The position numbers and the translations under genes were made by a program. The notes beneath the pieces are model-generated. The model saw only the letters and a program-made list of their open reading frames with translations, searched no databases and was not told where the DNA came from. Below are positions 48,651-62,726 of a DNA stretch of 64,000 nucleotides, piece after piece. The DNA lies in assembly GCA_964036295.1 (NCBI GenBank), contig OZ038462.1, positions 7,501 to 71,500 of the forward strand, in the 5' to 3' direction. The stretch's first letter is position 1; each line of letters starts with the position of its first letter. This stretch comes from Plumapathes pennacea (lineage: Eukaryota > Cnidaria > Anthozoa > Antipatharia > Myriopathidae).

Positions 48651-51600
48651 GGCCACGCGTCGTGAGAAATTACAGCAAATCATCTTCTAATTAAAACGTC
48701 GCGCTTTTCAAAGTTCTAAGACATTTTCTTGCTATATCTCACCAACGGATGACGATAGATCACGCAAATGTATCGCAGAATGTCTTCTTATAGTCCCAGG
48801 AAGGTTTCCTGAAAGTTTCAAGAGTTTTCAATTTTTGGCCAAAATCGGCCAAAAATCCTGGGCTATAGCCTTACGTTTTTGTCAAATTTCCAAGATTTTT
48901 CGACCTTCTCCGAATCGCATGAAACTTTCAGGAAATGTTGCTGGGACTATTCCGACGCGTTTTGCATAGTTTTTGTAAACTTTTAGGCCACGCGTCGTGA
49001 GGAATTAGAGCAAATCATCGTCTAATTAAAACGTCGCGCTTTTCAAAGTTCTAAGCCATTTTTATGCTATATCTCACCAACGGATGACGATAGATCACGC
49101 AAATGTATTGCAGAATGTCTTCTTATAGTCCCAGGAAGGTTTCCTGAAAGTTTCAAGAGTTTTCAATTTTTGGCCAAAATCGGCCAAAAACCCTGGGCTA
49201 TAGCCTTACGTTTTTGTCAAAATTCGAAGATTTTTCGACCTTCTCCGAATCGCATGAAACTTTCAGGAAATGTTGCTGGGACTATTCCGACGCGTTTTGC
49301 ATAGTTTTTGTAAACTTTTAGGCCACGCGTCGTGAGGAATTAGAGCAAATCATCGTCTAATTAAAACGTCCCGCTTTTCAAAGTTCTAAGCCATTTTTAT
49401 GCTATATCTCACCAACGGATGACGATAGATCACGCAAATGTATTGCAGAATGTCTTCTTATAGTCCCAGGAAGGTTTCCTGAAAGTTTCAAGAGTTTTCA
49501 ATTTTTGGCCAAAATCGGCCAAAAACCCTGGGCTATAGCCTTACGTTTTTGTCAAAATTCCAAGATTTTTCGACCTTCTCCGAATCGCATGAAACTTTCA
49601 GGAAATGTTGCTGGGACTATTCCGACGCGTTTTGCATAGTTTTTGTAAACTTTTAGGCCACATGTCGTGAGTAGTTACAGCAAATCATCGTCTAATTAAA
49701 ACGTCCCGCTTTTGAAAGTTCTAAGACATTTTGTTGCTATATCTCACCAACGGATGACGATAGATCACGCAAATGTATTGCAGAATGTCTTCTTATAGTC
49801 CCAGGAAGGTTTCCTGAAAGTTTCAAGAGTTTTCAATTTTTGGCCAAAATCGGCCAAAAACCCTGGGCTATAGCCTTACGTTTTTGTCAAAATTCCAAGA
49901 TTTTTCGACCTTTTCCGAATCCCATGAAACTTTCAGGAAATGTTGCTGGGACTATTCCGACGCGTTTTGCATAGTTTTGTAAACTTTTAGGCCACGCGTC
50001 GTGAGAAATTACAGCAAATTATCTTCTAATTAAAACGTCGCGCTTTTCAAAGTTCTAAGACATTTTCTTGCTATATCTCACCAACGGATGACGATAGATC
50101 ACGCAAATGTATCGCAGAATGTCTTCTTATAGTCCCAGGAAGGTTTCCTGAAAGTTTCAAGAGTTTTCAATTTTTGGCCAAAATCGGCCAAAAATCCTGG
50201 GCTATAGCCTTACGTTTTTGTCAAAATTCCAAGATTTTTCGACCTTCTCCGAATCGCATGAAACTTTCAGGAAATGTTGCTGGGACTATTCCGACGCGTT
50301 TTGCATAGTTTTTGTAAACTTTTAGGCCACGCGTCGTGAGGAATTAGAGCAAATCATCGTCTAATTAAAACGTCGCGCTTTTCAAAGTTCTAAGCCATTT
50401 TTATGCTATATCTCACCAACGGATGACGATAGATCACGCAAATGTATTGCAGAATGTCTTCTTATAGTCCCAGGAAGGTTTCCTGAAAGTTTCAAGAGTT
50501 TTCAATTTTTGGCCAAAATCGGCCAAAAACCCTGGGCTATAGCCTTACGTTTTTGTCAAAATTCGAAGATTTTTCGACCTTCTCCGAATCGCATGAAACT
50601 TTCAGGAAATGTTGCTGGGACTATTCCGACGCGGTTTGCATAGTTTTTGTAAACTTTTAGGCCACGCATCGTGAATAATTAGAGCAAATCATCGTCTAAT
50701 TAAAACGTCGCGCTTTTCAAAGTTCTAAGACATTTTGTTGCTATATCTCACCAACGGATGACGATAGATCACGCAAATGTATTGCAGAATGTCTTCTTAT
50801 AGTCCCAGGAAAGTTTCCTAAAAGTTTCAAGAGTTTTCAATTTTTTGGCCAAAATCGGCCAAAAACCCTGGGCTATAGCCTTACGTTTTTGTCAAAATTC
50901 CAAGATTTTTCGACCTTCTCCGAAACGCATGAAACTTTCAGGAAATGTTGCTGGGACTATTCCAACGCGTTTTGCATAGTTTTTGTAAACTTTTAGGCCA
51001 CGCATCGTGAATAATTAGAGCAAATCATCGTCTAATTAAAACGTCGTGCTTTTCAAAGTTCTAAGACATTTTGTTGCTATATCTCACCAACGGATGACGA
51101 TAGATCACGCAAATGTATTGCAGAATGTCTTCTTATAGTCCCAGGAAAGTTTCCTAAAAGTTTCAAGAGTTTTCAATTTTTTGGCCAAAATCGGCCAAAA
51201 ACCCTGGGCTATAGCGTTACGTTTTTGTCAAAATTCCAAGATTTTTCGACCTTTTCCGAATCGCATGAAACTTTCAGGAAATGTTGCTGGGACTATTGCG
51301 ACGCGTTTTGCATAGTTTTTGTAAACTTTTAGGCCACGCGTCGTGAGAAATTACAGCAAATCATCTTCTAATTAAAACGTCGCGCTTTTCAAAGTTCTAA
51401 GACATTTTCTTGCTATATCTCACCAACGGATGACGATAGATCACGCAAATGTATCGCAGAATGTCTTCTTATAGTCCCAGGAAGGTTTCCTGAAAGTTTC
51501 AAGAGTTTTCAATTTTTGGCCAAAATCGGCCAAAAATCCTGGGCTATAGCCTTACGTTTTTGTCAAAATTCCAAGATTTTTCGACCTTCTCCGAATCGCA

Positions 51601-54600
51601 TGAAACTTTCAGGAAATGTTGCTGGGACTATTCCGACGCGTTTTGCATAGTTTTTGTAAACTTTTAGGCCACGCGTCGTGAGGAATTAGAGCAAATCATC
51701 GTCTAATTAAAACGTCGCGCTTTTCAAAGTTCTAAGCCATTTTTATGCTATATCTCACCAACGGATGACGATAGATCACGCAAATGTATTGCAGAATGTC
51801 TTCTTATAGTCCCAGGAAGGTTTCCTGAAAGTTTCAAGAGTTTTCAATTTTTGGCCAAAATCGGCCAAAAACCCTGGGCTATAGCCTTACGTTTTTGTCA
51901 AATTTCCAAGATTTTTCGACCTTCTCCGAATCGCATGAAACTTTCAGGAAATGTTGCTGGGACTATTCCGACGCGTTTTGCATAGTTTTTGTAAACTTTT
52001 AGGCCACGCGTTGTGAGTAATTAGAGCAAATCATCGTCTAATTAAAACGTCGCGCTTTTCAAAGTTCTAAGCCATTTTATTGCTACATCTCACACACGGA
52101 TGGCGATAGATCACGCAAATGTATCGCAGAATGTCTTCTTATAGTCCCAGGAAGGTTTCCTGAAAGTTTCAAGAGTTTTCAATTTTTGGCCAAAATCGGC
52201 CAAAAACCCTGGGCTATAGCCTTACGTTTTTGTCAAAATTCCAAGATTTTTCGACCTTCTCCGAATCGCATGAAACTTTCAGGAAATGCTGCTGGGACTA
52301 TTCCGACGCGTTTTCCATAGTTTTTGTAAACTTTTAGGCCACGCGTCGTGAGGAATTAGAGCAAATCATCGTCTAATTAAAACGTCGCGCTTTTGAAAGT
52401 TCTAAGCCATTTCATTGCTATATCTCACCAACGGATGACCATAGATCACGCAAATGTATTGCAGAATGTCTTCTTATAGTCCCAGGAAGGTTTCCTAAAA
52501 GTTTCAAGAGTTTTCAATTTTTTGGCCAAAATCGGCCAAAAACCCTGGGCTATAGCCTTACGTTTTTGTCAAAATTCCAAGATTTTTCGACCTTTTCCGA
52601 ATCGCATGAAACTTTCAGGAAATGCTGCTGGGACTATTCCGACGCGTTTTGCATAGTTTTTGTAAACTCTTAGGCCACGCGTCGTGAGGAATTAGAGCAA
52701 ATCATCGTCTAATTAAAACGTCGCGCTTTTCAAAGTTCTAAGCCATTTTATTGCTATATCTCACCAACGGATGACGATAGATCACGCAAATGTATTGCAG
52801 AATGTCTTCTTATAGTCCCAGGAAGGTTTCCTAAAAGTTTCAAGAGTTTTCAATTTTTTGGCCAAAATCGGCCAAAAACCCTGGGCTATAGCCTTACGTT
52901 TTTGTCAAAATTCCAAGATTTTTCGACCTGTTCCGAATCGCATGAAACTTTCAGGAAATGTTGCTGGGACTATTCCCACGCGTTTTGCATAGTTTTTGTA
53001 AACTTTTAGGCCACGCGTCGTGAGTAATTAGAGCAAATCATCGTCTAATTAAAACGTCGCGCTTTTCAAAGTTCTAAGCCATTTTATTGCTATATCTCAC
53101 CAACGGATGGCGATAGATCACGCAAATGTATTGCAGAATGTCTTCTTATAGTCCCAGGAAGGTTTCCTGAAAGTTTCAAGAGTTTTCAATTTTTGGCCAA
53201 AATCGGCCAAAAACCCTGGGCTATAGCCTTACGTTTTTGTCAAAATTCCAAGATTTTTCGACCTTTTCCGAATCGCATGAAACTTTCAGGAAATGTTGCT
53301 GGGACTATTCCCACGCGTTTTGCATAGTTTTTGTAAACTTTTAGGCCACGCGTCGTGAGGAATTAGAGCAAATCATCGTCTAATTAAAACGTCGCGCTTT
53401 TCAAAGTTCTAAGCCATTTTATTGCTATATCTCACCAACGGATGGCGATAGATCACGCAAATGTATTGCAGAATGTCTTCTTATAGTCCCAGGAAGGTTT
53501 CCTGAAAGTTTCAAGAGTTTTCAATTTTTGGCCAAAATCGGCCAAAAACCCTGGGCTATAGCCTTACGTTTTTGTTAAAATTCCAAGATTTTTCGACCTT
53601 CTCCGAATCCCATGAAACTTTCAGGAAATGTTGCTGGGACTATTCCGACGCGTTTTGCATAGTTTTTGTAAACTTTTAGGCCACGCGTTGTGAGAAATTA
53701 CAGCAAATCATCTTCTAATTAAAACGTCGCGCTTTTCAAATTTCTAAGCTATTCTATTGCTATATCTCACCAACGGATGGCGATAGATCACGCAAATGTA
53801 TTGCAGAATGTCTTCTTATAGTCCCAGGAAGGTTTCCTGAAAGTTTCAAGAGTTTTCAATTTTTGGCCAAAATCGGCCAAAAATCCTGGGCTATAGCCTT
53901 ACGTTTTTGTCAAATTTCCAAGATTTTTCGACCTTCTCCGAATCGCATGAAACTTTCAGGAAATGTTGCTGGGACTATTCCGACGCGTTTTGCATAGTTT
54001 TTGTAAACTTTTAGGCCACGCGTCGTGAGGAATTAGAGCAAATCATCGTCTAATTAAAACGTCGCGCTTTTCAAAGTTCTAAGCCATTTTTATGCTATAT
54101 CTCACCAACGGATGACGATAGATCACGCAAATGTATTGCAGAATGTCTTCTTATAGTCCCAGGAAGGTTTCCTGAAAGTTTCAAGAGTTTTCAATTTTTG
54201 GCCAAAATCGGCCAAAAACCCTGGGCTATAGCCTTACGTTTTTGTCAAAATTCCAAGATTTTTCGACCTTCTCCGAATCGCATGAAACTTTCAGGAAATG
54301 TTGCTGGGACTATTCCGACGCGTTTTGCATAGTTTTTGTAAACTTTTAGGCCACACGTTGTGAGGAATTAGAGCAAATCATCGTCTAATTAAAACGTCGC
54401 GCTTTTCAAAGATCTAAGCCATTTCATTGCTATATCTCACCAACGGATGGCGATAGATCACGCAAATGTATTGCAGAATGTCTTCTTATAGTCCCAGGAA
54501 GGTTTCCTAAAAGTTTCAAGAGTTTTCAATTTTTGGCCAAAATCGGCCAAAAACCCTGGGCTATAGCCTTACGTTTTTGTCAAAATTCCAAGATTTTTCG

Positions 54601-56375
54601 ACCTTCTCCGAATCGCATGAAACTTTCAGGAAATGTTGCTGGGACTATTCCGACGCGTTTTGCATAGTTTTTGTAAACTTTTAGGCCACACGTTGTGAGG
54701 AATTAGAGCAAATCATCGTCTAATTAAAACGTCGCGCTTTTCAAAGTTCTAAGCCATTTTTATGCTATATCTCACCAACGGATGACGATAGATCACGCAA
54801 ATGTATTGCAGAATGTCTTCTTATAGTCCCAGGAAGGTTTCCTGAAAGTTTCAAGAGTTTTCAATTTTTGGCCAAAATCGGCCAAAAACCCTGGGCTATA
54901 GCCTTACGTTTTTGTCAAAATTCCAAGATTTTTCGACCTTCTCCGAATCGCATGAAACTTTCAGGAAATGTTGCTGGGACTATTCCGACGCGTTTTGCAT
55001 AGTTTTTGTAAACTTTTAGGCCACGCGTTGTGAGGAATTAGAGCAAATCATCGTCTAATTAAAACGTCGCCCTTTTCAAAGTTCTAAGCCATTTCATTGG
55101 TATATCTCACCAACGGATGACGATAGATCACGCAAATGTATTGCAGAATGTCTTCTTATAGTCCCAGGAAGGTTTCCTAAAAGTTTCAAGAGTTTTCAAT
55201 TTTTTGGCCAAAATCGGCCAAAAACCCTGGGCTATAGCCTTACGTTTTTGTCAAAATTCCAAGATTTTTCGACCTTTTCCGAATCGCATGAAACTTTCAG
55301 GAAATGTTGCTGGGACTATTCCGACGCGTTTTGCATAGTTTTTGTAAACTTTTAGGCCACGCGTTGTGAGTAATTAGAGCAAATCATCGTCTAATTAAAA
55401 CGTCGCGCTTTTCAAAGTTCTAAGCCATTTTATTGCTATATCTCACCAACGGATGGCGATAGATCACGCAAATGTATTGCAGAATGTCTTCTTATAGTCC
55501 CAGGAAGGTTTCCTGAAAGTTTCAAGAGTTTTCAATTTTTGGCCAAAATCGGCCAAAAACCCTGGGCTATAGCCTTACGTTTTTGTCAAAATTCCAAGAT
55601 TTTTCGACCTTCTCCGAATCGCATGAAACTTTCAGGAAATGTTGCTGGGACTATTCCGACGCGTTTTGCATAGTTTTTGTAAACTTTTAGGCCACATGTC
55701 GTGAGTAGTTACAGCAAATCATCGTCTAATTAAAACGTCCCGCTTTTGAAAGTTCTAAGACATTTTGTTGCTATATCTCACCAACGGATGACGATAGATC
55801 ACGCAAATGTATTGCAGAATGTCTTCTTATAGTCCCAGGAAGGTTTCCTGAAAGTTTCAAGAGTTTTCAATTTTTGGCCAAAATCGGCCAAAAACCCTGG
55901 GCTATAGCCTTACGTTTTTGTCAAAATTCCAAGATTTTTCGACCTTCTCCGAATCCCATGAAACTTTCAGGAAATGTTGCTGGGACTATTCCGACGCGTT
56001 TTGCATAGTTTTTGTAAACTTTTAGGCCACGCGTCGTGAGAAATTACAGCAAATCATCTTCTAATTAAAACGTCGCGCTTTTCAAAGTTCTAAGACATTT
56101 TCTTGCTATATCTCACCAACGGATGACGATAGATCACGCAAATGTATCGCAGAATGTCTTCTTATAGTCCCAGGAAGGTTTCCTGAAAGTTTCAAGAGTT
56201 TTCAATTTTTGGCCAAAATCGGCCAAAAATCCTGGGCTATAGCCTTACGTTTTTGTCAAATTTCCAAGATTTTTCGACCTTCTCCGAATCGCATGAAACT
56301 TTCAGGAAATGTTGCTGGGACTATTCCGACGCGTTTTGCATAGTTTTTGTAAACTTTTAGGCCACGCGTCGTGAG
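48583..56375. repeat. 7.8-kb duplicated block, right copy (partner 35174-42966)
   Basis: This is the right copy of the 7.8-kb block. The first monomers are D 48651, A 48986, A 49321 (CCCGC), C 49656, D 49991 and A 50325, and the last are F 55019, G 55355, C 55690 and D 56025. It lacks the private changes of the left copy in its C unit (CAACAGATG, CTGTTCC and ATGTTTCTGG near 42376-42571), which are instead shared with the 11-mer copy at 45.9-46.3 kb. It has TTTTCCATAG at 52311. Confidence 0.9.
50660..52336. repeat. H-I-D-A-Gv cassette, copy 2 of 3
   Basis: Starts are 50660 H, 50996 I, 51332 D, 51667 A and 52002 Gv. The A unit has CAAATTTCC near 51900 where copy 1 has CAAAATTCC. Confidence 0.85.
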
Positions 56376-59300
56376 GAATTAGAGCAAATCATCGTCTAAT
56401 TAAAACGTCGCGCTTTTCAAAGTTCTAAGCCATTTTTATGCTATATCTCACCAACGGATGACGATAGATCACGCAAATGTATTGCAGAATGTCTTCTTAT
56501 AGTCCCAGGAAGGTTTCCTGAAAGTTTCAAGAGTTTTCAATTTTTGGCCAAAATCGGCCAAAAACCCTGGGCTATAGCCTTACGTTTTTGTCAAAATTCC
56601 AAGATTTTTCGACCTTCTCCGAATCGCATGAAACTTTCAGGAAATGTTGCTGGGACTATTCCGACGCGTTTTGCATAGTTTTTGTAAACTTTTAGGCCAC
56701 GCGTCGTGAGGAATTAGAGCAAATCATCGTCTAATTAAAACGTCGCGCTTTTCAAAGTTCTAAGCCATTTTTATGCTATATCTCACCAACGGATGACGAT
56801 AGATCACGCAAATGTATTGCAGAATGTCTTCTTATAGTCCCAGGAAGGTTTCCTGAAAGTTTCAAGAGTTTTCAATTTTTGGCCAAAATCGGCCAAAAAC
56901 CCTGGGCTATAGCCTTACGTTTTTGTCAAAATTCCAAGATTTTTCGACCTTCTCCGAATCGCATGAAACTTTCAGGAAATGTTGCTGGGACTATTCCGAC
57001 GCGTTTTGCATAGGTTTTGTAAACTTTTAGGCCACATGTCGTGAGTAGTTACAGCAAATCATCGTCTAATTAAAACGTCCCGCTTTTGAAAGTTCTAAGA
57101 CATTTTGTTGCTATATCTCACCAACGGATGACGATAGATCACGCAAATGTATTGCAGAATGTCTTCTTATAGTCCCAGGAAGGTTTCCTGAAAGTTTCAA
57201 GAGTTTTCAATTTTTGGCCAAAATCGGCCAAAAACCCTGGGCTATAGCCTTACGTTTTTGTCAAAATTCCAAGATTTTTCGACCTTTTCCGAATCCCATG
57301 AAACTTTCAGGAAATGTTGCTGGGACTATTCCGACGCGTTTTGCATAGTTTTTGTAAACTTTTAGGCCACGCGTCGTGAGAAATTACAGCAAATCATCTT
57401 CTAATTAAAACGTCGCGCTTTTCAAAGTTCTAAGACATTTTCTTGCTATATCTCACCAACGGATGACGATAGATCACGCAAATGTATCGCAGAATGTCTT
57501 CTTATAGTCCCAGGAAGGTTTCCTGAAAGTTTCAAGAGTTTTCAATTTTTGGCCAAAATCGGCCAAAAATCCTGGGCTATAGCCTTACGTTTTTGTCAAA
57601 TTTCCAAGATTTTTCGACCTTCTCCGAATCGCATGAAACTTTCAGGAAATGTTGCTGGGACTATTCCGACGCGTTTTGCATAGTTTTTGTAAACTTTTAG
57701 GCCACGCGTCGTGAGGAATTAGAGCAAATCATCGTCTAATTAAAACGTCGCGCTTTTCAAAGTTCTAAGCCATTTTTATGCTATATCTCACCAACGGATG
57801 ACGATAGATCACGCAAATGTATTGCAGAATGTCTTCTTATAGTCCCAGGAAGGTTTCCTGAAAGTTTCAAGAGTTTTCAATTTTTGGCCAAAATCGGCCA
57901 AAAACCCTGGGCTATAGCCTTACGTTTTTGTCAAAATTCCAAGATTTTTCGACCTTCTCCGAATCGCATGAAACTTTCAGGAAATGTTGCTGGGACTATT
58001 CCGACGCGTTTTGCATAGTTTTTGTAAACTTTTAGGCCACGCGTCGTGAGGAATTAGAGCAAATCATCGTCTAATTAAAACGTCGCGCTTTTCAAAGTTC
58101 TAAGCCATTTTTATGCTATATCTCACCAACGGATGACGATAGATCACGCAAATGTATTGCAGAATGTCTTCTTATAGTCCCAGGAAGGTTTCCTGAAAGT
58201 TTCAAGAGTTTTCAATTTTTGGCCAAAATCGGCCAAAAACCCTGGGCTATAGCCTTACGTTTTTGTCAAAATTCCAAGATTTTTCGACCTTCTCCGAATC
58301 GCATGAAACTTTCAGGAAATGTTGCTGGGACTATTCCGACGCGTTTTGCATAGGTTTTGTAAACTTTTAGGCCACATGTCGTGAGTAGTTACAGCAAATC
58401 ATCGTCTAATTAAAACGTCCCGCTTTTGAAAGTTCTAAGACATTTTGTTGCTATATCTCACCAACGGATGACGATAGATCACGCAAATGTATTGCAGAAT
58501 GTCTTCTTATAGTCCCAGGAAGGTTTCCTGAAAGTTTCAAGAGTTTTCAATTTTTGGCCAAAATCGGCCAAAAACCCTGGGCTATAGCCTTACGTTTTTG
58601 TCAAAATTCCAAGATTTTTCGACCTTTTCCGAATCCCATGAAACTTTCAGGAAATGTTGCTGGGACTATTCCGACGCGTTTTGCATAGTTTTTGTAAACT
58701 TTTAGGCCACGCGTCGTGAGAAATTACAGCAAATCATCTTCTAATTAAAACGTCGCGCTTTTCAAAGTTCTAAGACATTTTCTTGCTATATCTCACCAAC
58801 GGATGACGATAGATCACGCAAATGTATCGCAGAATGTCTTCTTATAGTCCCAGGAAGGTTTCCTGAAAGTTTCAAGAGTTTTCAATTTTTGGCCAAAATC
58901 GGCCAAAAATCCTGGGCTATAGCCTTACGTTTTTGTCAAATTTCCAAGATTTTTCGACCTTCTCCGAATCGCATGAAACTTTCAGGAAATGTTGCTGGGA
59001 CTATTCCGACGCGTTTTGCATAGTTTTTGTAAACTTTTAGGCCACGCGTCGTGAGGAATTAGAGCAAATCATCGTCTAATTAAAACGTCGCGCTTTTCAA
59101 AGTTCTAAGCCATTTTTATGCTATATCTCACCAACGGATGACGATAGATCACGCAAATGTATTGCAGAATGTCTTCTTATAGTCCCAGGAAGGTTTCCTG
59201 AAAGTTTCAAGAGTTTTCAATTTTTGGCCAAAATCGGCCAAAAACCCTGGGCTATAGCCTTACGTTTTTGTCAAAATTCCAAGATTTTTCGACCTTCTCC

Positions 59301-60714
59301 GAATCGCATGAAACTTTCAGGAAATGTTGCTGGGACTATTCCGACGCGTTTTGCATAGTTTTTGTAAACTTTTAGGCCACGCGTCGTGAGGAATTAGAGC
59401 AAATCATCGTCTAATTAAAACGTCGCGCTTTTCAAAGTTCTAAGCCATTTTTATGCTATATCTCACCAACGGATGACGATAGATCACGCAAATGTATTGC
59501 AGAATGTCTTCTTATAGTCCCAGGAAGGTTTCCTGAAAGTTTCAAGAGTTTTCAATTTTTGGCCAAAATCGGCCAAAAACCCTGGGCTATAGCCTTACGT
59601 TTTTGTCAAAATTCCAAGATTTTTCGACCTTCTCCGAATCGCATGAAACTTTCAGGAAATGTTGCTGGGACTATTCCGACGCGTTTTGCATAGGTTTTGT
59701 AAACTTTTAGGCCACATGTCGTGAGTAGTTACAGCAAATCATCGTCTAATTAAAACGTCCCGCTTTTGAAAGTTCTAAGACATTTTGTTGCTATATCTCA
59801 CCAACGGATGACGATAGATCACGCAAATGTATTGCAGAATGTCTTCTTATAGTCCCAGGAAGGTTTCCTGAAAGTTTCAAGAGTTTTCAATTTTTGGCCA
59901 AAATCGGCCAAAAACCCTGGGCTATAGCCTTACGTTTTTGTCAAAATTCCAAGATTTTTCGACCTTTTCCGAATCCCATGAAACTTTCAGGAAATGTTGC
60001 TGGGACTATTCCGACGCGTTTTGCATAGTTTTTGTAAACTTTTAGGCCACGCGTCGTGAGAAATTACAGCAAATCATCTTCTAATTAAAACGTCGCGCTT
60101 TTCAAAGTTCTAAGACATTTTCTTGCTATATCTCACCAACGGATGACGATAGATCACGCAAATGTATCGCAGAATGTCTTCTTATAGTCCCAGGAAGGTT
60201 TCCTGAAAGTTTCAAGAGTTTTCAATTTTTGGCCAAAATCGGCCAAAAATCCTGGGCTATAGCCTTACGTTTTTGTCAAAATTCCAAGATTTTTCGACCT
60301 TCTCCGAATCGCATGAAACTTTCAGGAAATGTTGCTGGGACTATTCCGACGCGTTTTGCATAGTTTTTGTAAACTTTTAGGCCACGCGTCGTGAGGAATT
60401 AGAGCAAATCATCGTCTAATTAAAACGTCGCGCTTTTCAAAGTTCTAAGCCATTTTTATGCTATATCTCACCAACGGATGACGATAGATCACGCAAATGT
60501 ATTGCAGAATGTCTTCTTATAGTCCCAGGAAGGTTTCCTGAAAGTTTCAAGAGTTTTCAATTTTTGGCCAAAATCGGCCAAAAACCCTGGGCTATAGCCT
60601 TACGTTTTTGTCAAAATTCCAAGATTTTTCGACCTTCTCCGAATCGCATGAAACTTTCAGGAAATGTTGCTGGGACTATTCCGACGCGTTTTGCATAGTT
60701 TTTGTAAACTTTTA
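55690..60714. repeat. 4-monomer C-D-A-A higher-order repeat, 1340 bp
   Basis: C units start at 55690, 57030, 58370 and 59710, exactly 1340 bp apart. Each is followed by D, A and A, except the last, which goes C-D-A and then E at 60715. The single-base mark CATAGGTTTTG stands just before the C heads at 57011, 58351 and 59691, so these three boundaries descend from one. Unit 1 differs by CTTCTCCGAATCCC in its C tail (CTTTTCC in the others). The last D has CAAAATTCC instead of CAAATTTCC. Confidence 0.93.
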
Positions 60715-62726
60715 GGCCACACGTTGTGAGGAATTAGAGCAAATCATCGTCTAATTAAAACGTCGCGCTTTTCAAAGATCTAAGCCATTTCATTGCTATA
60801 TCTCACCAACGGATGGCGATAGATCACGCAAATGTATTGCAGAATGTCTTCTTATAGTCCCAGGAAGGTTTCCTAAAAGTTTCAAGAGTTTTCAATTTTT
60901 GGCCAAAATCGGCCAAAAACCCTGGGCTATAGCCTTACGTTTTTGTCAAAATTCCAAGATTTTTCGACCTTTTCCGAATCGCATGAAACTTTCAGGAAAT
61001 GTTGCTGGGACTATTCCCACGCGTTTTGCATAGTTTTTGTAAACTTTTAGGCCACGCGTCGTGAGTAATTAGAGCAAATTATCGTCTAATTAAAACGTCG
61101 CGCTTTTCAAAGTTCTAAGCCATTTTATTGCTATATCTCACCAACGGATGGCGATAGATCACGCAAATGTATTGCAGAATGTCTTCTTATAGTCCCAGGA
61201 AGGTTTCCTGAAAGTTTCAAGAGTTTTCAATTTTTGGCCAAAATCGGCCAAAAACCCTGGGCTATAGCCTTACGTTTTTGTCAAAATTCCAAGATTTTTC
61301 GACCTTCTCCGAATCGCATGAAACTTTCAGGAAATGTTGCTGGGACTATTCCGACGCGGTTTGCATAGTTTTTGTAAACTTTTAGGCCACGCATCGTGAA
61401 TAATTAGAGCAAATCATCGTCTAATTAAAACGTCGCGCTTTTCAAAGTTCTAAGACATTTTGTTGCTATATCTCACCAACGGATGACGATAGATCACGCA
61501 AATGTATTGCAGAATGTCTTCTTATAGTCCCAGGAAAGTTTCCTAAAAGTTTCAAGAGTTTTCAATTTTTTGGCCAAAATCGGCCAAAAACCCTGGGCTA
61601 TAGCCTTACGTTTTTGTCAAAATTCCAAGATTTTTCGACCTTCTCCGAAACGCATGAAACTTTCAGGAAATGTTGCTGGGACTATTCCGACGCGTTTTGC
61701 ATAGTTTTTGTAAACTTTTAGGCCACGCATCGTGAATAATTAGAGCAAATCATCGTCTAATTAAAACGTCGTGCTTTTCAAAGTTCTAAGACATTTTGTT
61801 GCTATATCTCACCAACGGATGACGATAGATCACGCAAATGTATTGCAGAATGTCTTCTTATAGTCCCAAGAAAGTTTCCTAAAAGTTTCAAGAGTTTTCA
61901 ATTTTTTGGCCAAAATCGGCCAAAAACCCTGGGCTATAGCGTTACGTTTTTGTCAAAATTCCAAGATTTTTCGACCTTTTCCGAATCGCATGAAACTTTC
62001 AGGAAATGTTGCTGGGACTATTCCGACGCGTTTTGCATAGTTTTTGTAAACTTTTAGGCCACGCGTCGTGAGAAATTACAGCAAATCATCTTCTAATTAA
62101 AACGTCGCGCTTTTCAAAGTTCTAAGACATTTTCTTGCTATATCTCACCAACGGATGACGATAGATCACGCAAATGTATCGCAGAATGTCTTCTTATAGT
62201 CCCAGGAAGGTTTCCTGAAAGTTTCAAGAGTTTTCAATTTTTGGCCAAAATCGGCCAAAAATCCTGGGCTATAGCCTTACGTTTTTGTCAAAATTCCAAG
62301 ATTTTTCGACCTTCTCCGAATCGCATGAAACTTTCAGGAAATGTTGCTGGGACTATTCCGACGCGTTTTGCATAGTTTTTGTAAACTTTTAGGCCACGCG
62401 TCGTGAGGAATTAGAGCAAATCATCGTCTAATTAAAACGTCGCGCTTTTCAAAGTTCTAAGCCATTTTTATGCTATATCTCACCAACGGATGACGATAGA
62501 TCACGCAAATGTATTGCAGAATGTCTTCTTATAGTCCCAGGAAGGTTTCCTGAAAGTTTCAAGAGTTTTCAATTTTTGGCCAAAATCGGCCAAAAACCCT
62601 GGGCTATAGCCTTACGTTTTTGTCAAAATTCCAAGATTTTTCGACCTTCTCCGAATCGCATGAAACTTTCAGGAAATGTTGCTGGGACTATTCCGACGCG
62701 TTTTGCATAGTTTTTGTAAACTTTTA

